Shown in pieces: positions 40,156-49,222 of a DNA stretch of 64,000 nucleotides. A program made the translations under genes and the position numbers. Source of the DNA: JBDXHU01 sp039989475 (lineage in GTDB: Bacteria; Pseudomonadota; Gammaproteobacteria; Pseudomonadales; Halieaceae). The stretch's first letter is position 1. Every line of letters begins with the position of its first letter. The stretch lies in NCBI GenBank assembly GCA_039989475.1, contig JBDXHU010000008.1:1-64000 (forward strand), read 5' to 3'. The notes beneath the pieces were generated by a model that was not told the DNA's origin, did not search any database, and saw only the letters and a program-made list of their open reading frames with translations.

Positions 40156-40261
40156 GCGCTTTGGTTGACTTAACGGCCCAGGCCAAGGACATATATTATG
40201 CCCCAGCGGCTTCGCTTTGATCTATAGTTGTTAGGCTTAACAATCATCAACGGGACAGGAT

Positions 40262-41038
40262 ATGAGCAAGACGGGAAAAATTATTGGTGGGCTGGCAATC
40301 GCACTGATCGCAGCTGTCGCACTGGTGGCGGTGCTGGTGTTTCAGAATCTCGACGGCATCATCAAGCGGATAATCGAAGATGTGGGCAGCGACGTCACCT
40401 CAACCCGGGTCAGCGTCGCCGAGGTGAAGTTCACCCTGAGTGAGGGCCGCGGCGAGATCCGGGGCCTGCATATCGGCAACCCACCCGGCTACAGTGGTCG
40501 CAATTTATTCGAGATGGACCAGGTAGCAGTGCAACTCGATACTGCCTCGCTGACCGGCCCGGTGATCGTAATCGAGGAAGTAGTGATTGATGGCGCCAGG
40601 CTCAGTGCCGAACAAAAGGGCACAGCCACCAACCTGCAAGACCTGCTGGACGGCATGGACACCGGTGCCAGCACTACAGAGCCCGTCCCCGCGACCAGCG
40701 ACACCGCCGATGTGCGCCTGATGCTGGAAAATTTCTCCTTCACCAACAGCAGTGCCACCCTGAAAACCCAGCAGTTCGGGGACAAAACCCTGAAGCTGCC
40801 TGACCTCAAGCTGTCCGGGCTGGGTGACAGGCAGACCGGGCTCACGCCCGAACAGCTTGCCTCAAAAATGGTATCCAGCCTGGTCAAGCAGGCAGAGAAG
40901 GCCGTAGCCGATTACCTGAAGAAACTGGGCAAGGACGCGGCCAAAAAAGAACTCAACAAGCAAGTAGACGACAAGATTGGCAGTGAGAATCGAGAGAAGC
41001 TGGAAGGCCTTAAGGGCATGTTCAAAAAGGACAAGTAA
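40262..41038 (+). CDS. AsmA-like membrane-anchored protein
   Basis: 258 residues. N-terminal membrane anchor (residues 8-27, IGGLAIALIAAVALVAVLVF) and an AsmA/DUF748-type beta-rich stretch (VAEVKFTLSEGRGEIRGLHI, GNPPGYSGRNLFEMDQVAVQ, LTGPVIVIEEVVIDGARL). The C-terminal third is lysine-rich and helical. AsmA-like proteins span the periplasm and are linked to lipid transport or outer-membrane assembly; this one is short. It is a single gene, divergent from gspA. Confidence 0.72.
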   Translation: MSKTGKIIGGLAIALIAAVALVAVLVFQNLDGIIKRIIEDVGSDVTSTRVSVAEVKFTLSEGRGEIRGLHIGNPPGYSGRNLFEMDQVAVQLDTASLTGPVIVIEEVVIDGARLSAEQKGTATNLQDLLDGMDTGASTTEPVPATSDTADVRLMLENFSFTNSSATLKTQQFGDKTLKLPDLKLSGLGDRQTGLTPEQLASKMVSSLVKQAEKAVADYLKKLGKDAAKKELNKQVDDKIGSENREKLEGLKGMFKKDK

Positions 41039-41062
41039 ACCGCGGCTGCACCCGGGTGTGAC

Positions 41063-41446
41063 TCAATCCCGGTTGCGCACCATATCGGCCACCTGGAACA
41101 GTGGCTCCCGGAGCATGGCTTTAAGCTCATCATCCGCTGCCACCTGCTCCAACGCGCGGTTCATGCAGAGCAACCACTGGTCGCGCTCGGCGGCGCCGAT
41201 TGCATAGGGCTGGTGCGGCGTGGTCATGCAAACGCTGCCGTATTTATTGGCGTACAGCGGCGGCCCGCCCATCCAGCCAATCAGGTATTCAGCCAGCTTT
41301 TCCTTCATGGGGCCCAGGTCAGCGGCATGCATGGCGCGAATGCCCGCCACTTCCGGTAATTCATCCATGAGGTCGTAGAATACCCCGGTCAATTCTCGAA
41401 TCCCGGTTTCTCCGAGTGCTTCGTAGGGTGTCTGGTACTGGGACAT
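41063..41446 (-). CDS. group II truncated hemoglobin
   Basis: 127 residues. The 2-on-2 globin core is visible: TPYEALGETGIRELTGVFYD, DLGPMKEKLAEYLIGWMGGP and AERDQWLLCMNRALEQVAAD. The distal region YANKYG is followed by HQPYAIG in the proximal-helix position. Group II globins bind O2, NO or sulfide and protect against nitrosative stress. It is convergent with the AsmA-like gene and not obviously part of an operon. Confidence 0.85.
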   Translation of the reverse strand: MSQYQTPYEALGETGIRELTGVFYDLMDELPEVAGIRAMHAADLGPMKEKLAEYLIGWMGGPPLYANKYGSVCMTTPHQPYAIGAAERDQWLLCMNRALEQVAADDELKAMLREPLFQVADMVRNRD

Positions 41447-41502
41447 AGGGGGCTCAAGCGCTTGTATTGCAAGAGATTACTGTTTCCAGCGGTTGAGGTA
41501 CA

Positions 41503-41895
41503 ATGCTAATTATGTCATTGCGAGCGATCAGGAAATTGCGCAGTCCAGCGCCGATGTTGTCGGTACTGTTGTTGTTAATGCTTGCGCTGCAGCCATCACT
41601 GCAGGCCGAGCACTGCTCTCACGAGCAGGACTCCATGACAGGAAAAATGATGCATGGCAGCGTCGATCAATCCCACGCGGGACATGACATGAGCGCCATG
41701 AACGAGCCTGCTTCCCAGGACTGCTGTGATGCGGACTGCAAGTGCCCGTCCTCGGCCTGCTCAGGCATGCTAGCCGTGCTCGCAAGCGTATCCGGATCTG
41801 ACTTACCCAAAGCTCTAACTCCGCGGACATCCGTCTGGATGCCCGCCATCGAAGACATCTCCGACTCCCTGCTGCGTCCGCCCATTCCCGCCTGA
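41503..41895 (+). CDS. periplasmic metal-binding small protein of the efflux operon
   Basis: 130 residues from ATG 41503 (GAGG five bases before). Signal peptide MLSVLLLLMLALQPSLQA. The mature part is rich in His, Met and Cys: HCSHEQDSMTGKMMHGSVDQ, SHAGHDMSAM and CCDADCKCPSSAC. This suits Cu(I)/Ag(I) or other soft-metal binding. No known CusF or CopZ fold is recognised. As the first gene before a CusCBA-like system it may be a periplasmic chaperone or sensor (inference). Confidence 0.7.
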   Translation: MLIMSLRAIRKLRSPAPMLSVLLLLMLALQPSLQAEHCSHEQDSMTGKMMHGSVDQSHAGHDMSAMNEPASQDCCDADCKCPSSACSGMLAVLASVSGSDLPKALTPRTSVWMPAIEDISDSLLRPPIPA

Positions 41896-41909
41896 CACAG
41901 GACCAGTAC

Positions 41910-41942
41910 GCCTGCAGTAAACAGATTCACTTGCAGGCAAAT
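41910..41942 (+). terminator. weak hairpin between metal-binding and TolC genes
   Basis: GCCTGCA (41910-41916) and TGCAGGC (41932-41938) form a 7-bp stem with a 15-base loop, followed by AAATTTT. Weak and inside a likely operon, so it might attenuate rather than end transcription. Confidence 0.3.
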
Positions 41943-42006
41943 TTTCAGACTATCTGGAATGGCTGTCCATGCAGATTACTTCTGCTGACCGCCCGGGAGT
42001 TATGCA

Positions 42007-43398
42007 ATGAACGTCTATTTATCCAACAGGACAGACTGGTGCTCGATGACACTGGCGCTGGCAACGGCTGTGTCGATCCTGGCAAGCACGTCGACCTATG
42101 GCCAGTCAGGGCAGCTGTCACTGACTGACACGGTAGCGCTGGCCCAGCAACTCGACCCCTGGCAACAGGGCAGCAGACTGCGCCAGGAGGCCCTGCAGGC
42201 AGAGAGCATCTCCGCCGGCACCTTCCCGGATCCCCAGATTGCCGTCGGCTTTGCCAACCTCCCACTTGACTCCCTTGATTTCAATCAGGAGGCGATGACG
42301 CAGTTCAAAGTGGGCGTCTCGCAGATGTTCCCCCGCGGTCAATCGCTGGCCCTGGAGCAACAGCGATTGCAACTGCTAGGTGCGGAGCAGCCGCTGATGC
42401 GGCAGGACCGCCTGGCCAAGGTTGCCGTGACAGTCTCACAGCTCTGGCTGGACGCCTATCTGGCGCGAGAGTCCCTGCGCCTGATAGAGGCAGACCGCGG
42501 CCTGTTCGAATACCTGGTGGAAGTCGCCGAATCCAGCTACGCCAGTGCAGTCGGTAAAACCCGGCAGCAGGATATTATCCGCGCGCAGTTGGAACTGACC
42601 CGACTCGATGACCGACTCACCACCCTGAGGCTGAGCTACGAGCAGGCGGCCAGCAAACTGGGAGAGTGGCTGGATTCCGCTCACAACCGGGAACGGCCGG
42701 GCGAAGATTCTCGTTTCCGACCGACACCGCAGCGGTCGCGCAGCGAGCCGAGCCTGGAGCTGCTGCAGGGCCAGCGCCTGCAAGCAGCGGGCGAGCTCGA
42801 TCCCAATTGGCTGGGTAGCCAACTGCTGCAGCATCCAGCCATTCTTGGTATTGAACAGCGCATCGACGCCCAGCGTACCGGCATTGCCCTGGCCGAACAA
42901 AAATACAAACCCCAATGGGGCGTAAACGCCAGCTATGGCTATCGCGATGACGCACCGGATGGAATGAATCGCGACGACTTCTTTTCCGTGGGCCTGACAT
43001 TCGACCTGCCCATATTCACCGAAAAGCGACAGGACAAGCAGCTTCAGTCGGCGGTCGCTCGCACCGAGTCCGCGAAAACACAGAAGTGGCTGGCGCTGCG
43101 CGGCATGAGAGCCACGGTGCTGGCCCTGCGCAGCCAGCTGTTACGTCTCAACCAGCGTCATGCGCTGTATCAGGGACAGCTGCTGGGACAGATGCACGAG
43201 CAGGCCGAGGCCTCCTTGAACGCCTACACCAACGATGATGGCGATTTCGCGGAGGTAGTCAGGGCCAGGATTGCCGAGCTCAATGCAAAGATCGACGCGC
43301 TCGTCATAGACATAGACCGCAGCAAAACCATCGCGCATCTGAATTACTTCTTCACCACCACGGACCTGACAGGCGAAGACACAGGAGCATCCTCATGA
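42007..43398 (+). CDS. TolC-family outer membrane channel (CusC/CzcC-type)
   Basis: 463 residues from the ATG at 42007 after GGGAG; an in-frame ATG at 42046 begins the signal peptide core. Two outer-membrane-efflux repeats with long helices: LTDTVALAQQLDPWQQGSRLR, MFPRGQSLALEQQRLQLLGA, RQQDIIRAQLELTRLDDRL and the second repeat near PAILGIEQRIDAQRTGIAL. Forms the outer channel of the RND efflux complex. Overlaps the next gene by four bases. Confidence 0.88.
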   Translation: MNVYLSNRTDWCSMTLALATAVSILASTSTYGQSGQLSLTDTVALAQQLDPWQQGSRLRQEALQAESISAGTFPDPQIAVGFANLPLDSLDFNQEAMTQFKVGVSQMFPRGQSLALEQQRLQLLGAEQPLMRQDRLAKVAVTVSQLWLDAYLARESLRLIEADRGLFEYLVEVAESSYASAVGKTRQQDIIRAQLELTRLDDRLTTLRLSYEQAASKLGEWLDSAHNRERPGEDSRFRPTPQRSRSEPSLELLQGQRLQAAGELDPNWLGSQLLQHPAILGIEQRIDAQRTGIALAEQKYKPQWGVNASYGYRDDAPDGMNRDDFFSVGLTFDLPIFTEKRQDKQLQSAVARTESAKTQKWLALRGMRATVLALRSQLLRLNQRHALYQGQLLGQMHEQAEASLNAYTNDDGDFAEVVRARIAELNAKIDALVIDIDRSKTIAHLNYFFTTTDLTGEDTGASS

Positions 43399-44609
43399 AA
43401 TTCAATCTTAATATGACCGTGGGACTGTTGCTCGGTGCCCTGCTTACCTGGGCCGGCTCGCTGCTGCTGAAACCCACCGACGCTCCGACGCAGACAGCGT
43501 CCGAGGCTGAACCCCTGTACTGGGTCGCGCCCATGGACCCGGACTACCAACGCGACGCGCCGGGCAAGTCACCTATGGGCATGGAGCTGGTACCGGTGTA
43601 CGCCGATGGCGCTGCAAGCAACAAGCAGACGATCCGTATTGACCCAGTGGTGGTCAACAATCTCGGGGTCCGCACTGCACAGGTGCAAACCTCGCGCTGG
43701 CAGGCGGAAATTCGCACTGTTGGTTACGTGACCTACGACGAAGACCGGCTGCTGCATATTCATCCGCGGGTGGCCGGTTGGGTGGAAACCCTCTATGTCA
43801 AAGCCGAGGGCGACCCGGTAACTGAAGGGCAGGCATTGTATGCGCTGTACTCACCGGAGTTGGTCAACGCCCAGGAAGAGCTGGTACTGGCACTGAAGCG
43901 CAACAATCAAGGTCTGGTCCAGGCTGCCAAAGATCGCCTGCGCGCCCTGCAAATGAGCGACGGTTTCATCGATCGACTGCAGCGCAGCAAGTTGGTTACC
44001 CAGACAGTGACCTTTCACGCCAGTCGCGATGGCGTGGTCGACAACCTCGCCATTCGCCAGGGCTTTTACGTGCAACCTGGCACGACCATGATGTCAATCG
44101 GCACCCTGGACGAGGTGTGGGTGGAAGCTGAAGTGTTTGAGCGCCAGGCTGCATCGGTGCGTGCCGGACTGCCGGTTGTCATGACCACCGAATTTCTGCC
44201 GCGCGCGCGCTGGCAGGGTTCAGTGGACTATGTCTACCCCACCCTCGATGAAACCACCCGCACCCTGCGACTGCGCTTGCGCTTCAGCAACGAGGACGCC
44301 TTATTGAAACCCAACATGTTTGCCCAGGTGGTGATCGACACCTCTGGTGATGAACAGGTCTTGACCGTACCCAGGGAAGCCGTCATCCGCACGGCCAACC
44401 AGGACCGCGTGGTAATGGCGCTTGGTGACGGGCATTTTAAGTCGGTAGCTGTGCAACTGGGGAGGGTTGGCGAGCACCAGGCGGAGATAGTGTCCGGACT
44501 CGAAATGGGCGACGAGATCGTGACTTCAGCCCAGTTCCTGCTCGATTCTGAATCCAGCAAGAGCTCTGATTTCAAGCGCATGAGTCATGAGGGTATGAAT
44601 CATGATTGA
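43395..44609 (+). CDS. RND efflux membrane fusion protein (CusB-like)
   Basis: 404 residues. Inner-membrane anchor (MTVGLLLGALLTWAGSLLL), then a heavy-metal-binding domain YWVAPMDPDYQRDAPGKSPM followed by GMELVPVY, which is characteristic of Cu/Ag-type adaptors. Barrel-sandwich and helical-hairpin regions follow (YVTYDEDRLLHIHPRVAGWV, YALYSPELVNAQEELVLAL). Delivers metal to the CusA-type pump and links it to the channel. Eight-base overlap with the pump gene. Confidence 0.9.
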   Translation: MKFNLNMTVGLLLGALLTWAGSLLLKPTDAPTQTASEAEPLYWVAPMDPDYQRDAPGKSPMGMELVPVYADGAASNKQTIRIDPVVVNNLGVRTAQVQTSRWQAEIRTVGYVTYDEDRLLHIHPRVAGWVETLYVKAEGDPVTEGQALYALYSPELVNAQEELVLALKRNNQGLVQAAKDRLRALQMSDGFIDRLQRSKLVTQTVTFHASRDGVVDNLAIRQGFYVQPGTTMMSIGTLDEVWVEAEVFERQAASVRAGLPVVMTTEFLPRARWQGSVDYVYPTLDETTRTLRLRLRFSNEDALLKPNMFAQVVIDTSGDEQVLTVPREAVIRTANQDRVVMALGDGHFKSVAVQLGRVGEHQAEIVSGLEMGDEIVTSAQFLLDSESSKSSDFKRMSHEGMNHD

Positions 44610-47600
44610 AGCCACTATTCGCTGGTCGATCAACAATCGCCTGTTCGTCCTGCTGGCCACCGCAATTGTCGTGGCCGCCGGGTTATTCAGCGTACGCAAC
44701 ACGCCGGTTGATGCGATTCCGGATTTGTCTGATGTACAGGTGATAATCAAGACCAGTTACCCGGGGCAAGCGCCACAAGTGGTAGAAGACCAGGTAACCT
44801 ACCCACTGACCACCGCCATGCTGTCGGTACCCGGTGCCGTCACGGTACGCGGCTATTCCTTCTTCGGTGATTCCTACGTCTACATTATCTTCGATGAGGA
44901 CACGGACCTGTATTGGGCCCGCAGCCGCGTGCTGGAATACCTGAGCCAGGTGGCTCCGTCCTTACCGGCCAATGCCCGGCCGCAGTTGGGTCCGGACGCG
45001 ACCGGGGTCGGCTGGGTCTACCTCTATGCCCTCGCTGATCGCAGCGGCCAGCATGACATCAGCCAGCTGCGCAGCCTGCAGGACTGGTTTTTACGCTACG
45101 AGCTGCAAGCCGTGCCCGGCGTATCAGAGGTCAGCACCATTGGGGGCATGGTCAAGCAGTACCAGGTCAAGGTGAACCCGCACAAGCTGCGCGCCTATGA
45201 CATTCCCCTGTCATTAATACAAACCGCGATCAAACAAGCCAACCAGGAAGTCGGCGCCTCAGTGGTGGAAATGGCGGAGGCGGAGTACATGGTGCGCGCC
45301 TCCGGTTATCTACAAAACGCTACAGACCTGGAACTGGTTCCACTGGGCGTTAACCACAACGGCACACCGCTGCTACTGAGGGATGTTGCCGATATCGATA
45401 TCGGCCCGCAAATGCGGCGTGGCATTGCCGAACTCAACGGTGAAGGCGAAGTCGTCGGCGGCATCATCGTCATGCGTTATGGCGAGAACGCCCAAACCAC
45501 GATCGCGGGGGTTAAGGCCAAGTTGGCACAACTCAAGGCGAGTCTTCCCGAAGGGGTCGAGGTAGTCACGGTATATGACCGCTCAGGTCTCATCGATCGC
45601 GCAGTGGATAATCTTCGCGACAAGCTGCTGCAGGAACTGGTGATGGTGGCCCTGGTCTGCATTGTCTTCCTGATGCACGTGCGCTCATCACTGGTCGCGG
45701 TTATCAGCTTGCCGGTCGGCATCCTGACCGCCTTTATCGTCATGTACCTGCAGGGCCTTAATGCCAACATCATGTCGCTGGGTGGTATCGCCATCGCCAT
45801 CGGCACCATGATCGACGGCGCGATCGTCATGATCGAGAACATGCACAAACACATGGAGCGCACACCGCTGAATGATCAGAACCGCTGGCAGGTCGTCACC
45901 ACTGCCGCGGTCGAGGTGGGCCCTGCCCTGTTTTTCAGCCTGCTGATTATTACCGTAAGCTTCCTCCCGGTATTCACGCTGGAGGCGCAGGAGGGGCGAA
46001 TGTTCTCGCCGCTGGCATTTACCAAAACCTATGCCATGGCTGCCGCCGCGGCGCTGGCGATCACCCTGGTACCCGTACTAATGGGTTATTTCGTGCGCGG
46101 CCAGGTTCGGTCAGCGCACAATAACCCGATAAACCGTGGCCTGATCCGTGCTTACCTGCCGGCACTGCGCAGGATCCTGCACAGCCCTGGTAAAACTCTT
46201 GCCGTTGCGGCACTGCTGACAATCAGCTGCCTGTGGCCGCTGCAACACATCGGCAGTGAGTTCATCCCGCCGCTGGACGAGGGTGATCTCATGTATATGC
46301 CGACCACCTACCCCGGCATATCGATTGGCAAGGCCCGTGAATTACTGCAGCAGACCGACAAGCTGATAAGAACTGTTCCAGAGGCGATATCGGTGTTCGG
46401 CAAGATCGGTCGTGCCGAGACGGCCACTGACCCGGCGCCACTGACCATGATCGAGACCTTTATCCAGCTCAAACCCCGCTCGCAATGGCGGCCTGGCATG
46501 ACACCGGAAGGCCTCAGGCAGGAACTCGATGCGCTGATCAAACTGCCGGGGCTAAGCAATGCCTGGGTTATGCCGATAAAGACCCGTATCGATATGCTGG
46601 CCACGGGCATCAAGACACCGGTGGGTATCAAGACCGCCGGACCCGAGTTAAAGCAGATCCAGGCAATAGGCCAGCAACTGGAAAGCATTCTGGCACAACT
46701 CCCCGGTACGGCCTCGGTGTACTCCGAGCGTGTTGCGGGCGGGCGCTACATCAAGGTGGACATCGACCGGGCCCTTGCGGCGCGCTATGGATTGAGTATC
46801 ACCGATGTACAGCAAGTGATCGCCACGGCTATCGGCGGCATGAACGTAACCCACACCGTCGAGGGTCCGGAGCGCTACCCAGTCAATGTGCGCTACCCCC
46901 AGGACTATCGGAACTCCCCGGAGCAATTATCGTTGCTGCCGATTGTGACACCGGCGGGACTGCGCATTACCCTCAGTGATGTGGCCCGGGTGTTTATTGA
47001 AGACGGACCACCCGGGATAAAAAGTGAGAACGCGAGGATTAACGGCTGGACCTATGTTGATATTGAGAACGTCGATGTCGGCAGCTACGTTGAAGCTGCC
47101 AGGGAAGTGGTGGCACAGCAACTGCAATTACCCCCCGGCTACTCCATTAGCTGGGCCGGCCAATACGAGTACATGGAACGGGCCAGGGCCAAGCTCAGCT
47201 ACGTCATACCCTTGACCCTGGCGATCATCGTGGTGCTGCTGTACCTCAATTTTCGTGAGTTCATGCCGGTGGCAATTCTGATGGGCTCACTGCCACTGGC
47301 GCTGGTGGGAAGCCTGTGGCTGATGTACGCAATGGGTTACAACTTCTCCATTGCCGTCGGGGTCGGCATTATCGCATTGGCCGGTGTCGCCGCGGAGACC
47401 GGTGTCATTATGCTGGTATACCTGAACCTGGCGTGGGCGCAGCTGCTGCGTGAGCACGACAAACCCAGCCCGGCGCAACTCACCGATGCGATTCTGTACG
47501 GTGCCGGCACGCGGGTACGACCGGTGCTAATGACCGCGGTAGCAACCATTGTCGGGCTGCTGCCGATATTGTTTGGCAGTGGCACCGGCTCGGAGGTCAT

Positions 47601-47724
47601 GAGCCGCTTGGCCGCGCCCATGGTAGGCGGCATGCTGAGTACGGTGGTACTCACGCTGTTGGTGTTGCCGGTTATATTTCTACTCTGGAAGCAAGTAGAA
47701 CTCAAAACAAGGCAGCAAGAATGA
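44602..47724 (+). CDS. Cu(I)/Ag(I) RND efflux pump (CusA-type)
   Basis: 1040 residues, heavy-metal RND transporter that exports metal from periplasm or cytoplasm using the proton gradient. Twelve membrane segments are expected. The transport-path motif GTMIDGAIVMIENMHKHMER and the methionine positions of CusA are conserved: DLMYMPTTYPGIS, WRPGMTPEG and RIDMLATGIKTPVGIK, favouring Cu/Ag over Zn/Co/Ni (CzcA) substrates. Ends the operon 98 bp before creD. Confidence 0.93.
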   Translation: MIEATIRWSINNRLFVLLATAIVVAAGLFSVRNTPVDAIPDLSDVQVIIKTSYPGQAPQVVEDQVTYPLTTAMLSVPGAVTVRGYSFFGDSYVYIIFDEDTDLYWARSRVLEYLSQVAPSLPANARPQLGPDATGVGWVYLYALADRSGQHDISQLRSLQDWFLRYELQAVPGVSEVSTIGGMVKQYQVKVNPHKLRAYDIPLSLIQTAIKQANQEVGASVVEMAEAEYMVRASGYLQNATDLELVPLGVNHNGTPLLLRDVADIDIGPQMRRGIAELNGEGEVVGGIIVMRYGENAQTTIAGVKAKLAQLKASLPEGVEVVTVYDRSGLIDRAVDNLRDKLLQELVMVALVCIVFLMHVRSSLVAVISLPVGILTAFIVMYLQGLNANIMSLGGIAIAIGTMIDGAIVMIENMHKHMERTPLNDQNRWQVVTTAAVEVGPALFFSLLIITVSFLPVFTLEAQEGRMFSPLAFTKTYAMAAAAALAITLVPVLMGYFVRGQVRSAHNNPINRGLIRAYLPALRRILHSPGKTLAVAALLTISCLWPLQHIGSEFIPPLDEGDLMYMPTTYPGISIGKARELLQQTDKLIRTVPEAISVFGKIGRAETATDPAPLTMIETFIQLKPRSQWRPGMTPEGLRQELDALIKLPGLSNAWVMPIKTRIDMLATGIKTPVGIKTAGPELKQIQAIGQQLESILAQLPGTASVYSERVAGGRYIKVDIDRALAARYGLSITDVQQVIATAIGGMNVTHTVEGPERYPVNVRYPQDYRNSPEQLSLLPIVTPAGLRITLSDVARVFIEDGPPGIKSENARINGWTYVDIENVDVGSYVEAAREVVAQQLQLPPGYSISWAGQYEYMERARAKLSYVIPLTLAIIVVLLYLNFREFMPVAILMGSLPLALVGSLWLMYAMGYNFSIAVGVGIIALAGVAAETGVIMLVYLNLAWAQLLREHDKPSPAQLTDAILYGAGTRVRPVLMTAVATIVGLLPILFGSGTGSEVMSRLAAPMVGGMLSTVVLTLLVLPVIFLLWKQVELKTRQQE

Positions 47725-47822
47725 GCTCGACAGGACGCCCAATTCATCATAATTGACAGGGTCGATTGCCAGAATCCTGTCTCACACTCCGACTGTATTA
47801 ATAGTTGGCCGGAGTTCCTGTC

Positions 47823-49157
47823 ATGCAAAAACTGCTCGCTATCAAGTTGGGTGTCATTAGTACAATTGCACTGCTGCTGCTTATTCCCATCACCCTGGTG
47901 CAAGGCAAGATTGCCGAGCGTGCCGCGTTTAAAAACAGCGCCCGCCACGAGATAGCAAAGAGCTGGACTGCCAGCCAACGCCTGATGACACCGGTGCTGG
48001 TGCTACCCTACAGCGTTGAGGGACCAGAGGCCTCACAGGGCTTTGTGACTGACAAGAGGCAAGCTCTGGAGCGCAAACAGCACTATGCCTTACTGCTACC
48101 CGAGCGCAGCGACCTGAGCGCTGATATGAGCAGCGAACTGCGCCGCAAGGGCATCTACGAGATCCCGGTTTATGCCGCAGCGATCCAGGTCGAGGGGCAC
48201 TTCGATAGCGAAACCATTTCCAGGCGGCGTGAGGCCATTGCCCAAGAAGCCCGCTTCCTCAGTCACGGCACAGCTTTTCTGACCCTGTTGATCAGTGACC
48301 CCCGCGGGCTAGGTTCTGCGCCGGATTTACACTGGGCCGGTAAGCCGGTGAACTTCAAACCCGGCAGCGGTCTCTCCGCGATGGGTGGCGGCATGCATGC
48401 CCCGCTACCTCCCTGGCCAGGGAAGCCGGAGGAGCGTTTTACGTTCAAACTGAAGCTGATGCTCAAGGGTATGGAGAGCCTGGGCTTTATACCCGCCGCA
48501 CTGGAGAGCAAATTCGACATTCGCTCCGACTGGCCGCACCCGAAATTTGAGGGCGGCTATGCACCGCTCAGCCGCGAGGTCAGCAGGGAAGGATTTACGG
48601 CCTCCTGGCGTGTAAACCAGTTCAGCACCGACATAGCAGCCCTCATGCTGGCCTGCGAAAAGGGTCACTGCGATGCCTTGCAACGCATGAGCCTGGGGGT
48701 CAACCTCATCGAGCCGGTGGATTCCTACCTGCAATCCGAGCGCTCCAGCAAATACGGCATTCTCTTTGTAGGCTTAAGCTTCATCGCGTTCTTCATGTTT
48801 GAAATACTGCGCAAACTGCGCATTCACCCAATCCAGTACACCCTGGTGGGACTGGCGATCGCGATATTCTATCTGCTGCTATTATCGCTAAGTGAGCACC
48901 TCAGCTTCGGGGCAGCCTATGCACTTGCCGCAAGCAGTTGCATCGCCCTGCTCAGTTATTATGTGCGCTTCGTGCTGCGCGGCATCGCCGGCGCGCTGCT
49001 GTTCACGGCCATGTTGTCCACCCTCTACGGCGTACTCTACGTCATCATCCAGGCGGAGGATTTCGCCCTGCTGGGCGGCTCGGTTCTGGTGTTCGCCATT
49101 CTTGCAGGCATCATGGTGTTGACCCGCGACATAGACTGGTACGCGTTGAGGCAGTGA
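47823..49157 (+). CDS. creD: inner membrane protein CreD
   Basis: 444 residues from the ATG at 47823 with GGAG eight bases upstream. The CreD family has an N-terminal membrane segment (KLGVISTIALLLLIPITLVQ), a large periplasmic domain (TPVLVLPYS, FRRKGIYEIPVYAAAIQVEG-like stretch) and four or five C-terminal helices (SSKYGILFVGLSFIAFFMFE, IHPIQYTLVGLAIAIFYLLL). Linked to envelope stress and beta-lactam or colicin tolerance in enterics. No creBC regulators are nearby, and no cre box was seen upstream. Confidence 0.87.
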   Translation: MQKLLAIKLGVISTIALLLLIPITLVQGKIAERAAFKNSARHEIAKSWTASQRLMTPVLVLPYSVEGPEASQGFVTDKRQALERKQHYALLLPERSDLSADMSSELRRKGIYEIPVYAAAIQVEGHFDSETISRRREAIAQEARFLSHGTAFLTLLISDPRGLGSAPDLHWAGKPVNFKPGSGLSAMGGGMHAPLPPWPGKPEERFTFKLKLMLKGMESLGFIPAALESKFDIRSDWPHPKFEGGYAPLSREVSREGFTASWRVNQFSTDIAALMLACEKGHCDALQRMSLGVNLIEPVDSYLQSERSSKYGILFVGLSFIAFFMFEILRKLRIHPIQYTLVGLAIAIFYLLLLSLSEHLSFGAAYALAASSCIALLSYYVRFVLRGIAGALLFTAMLSTLYGVLYVIIQAEDFALLGGSVLVFAILAGIMVLTRDIDWYALRQ

Positions 49158-49222
49158 ACTTTCACGCAGGGCAATAAATGTTACTCTGACCCCAATAAAA
49201 ATGATTAGCACCAGGTACGGCC

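Noticed and set aside
49175..49200. TTACTCTGACCCC near 49182, resembling sequences found near REP-type elements
   Set aside because: A single short copy without an inverted partner or transposase nearby.
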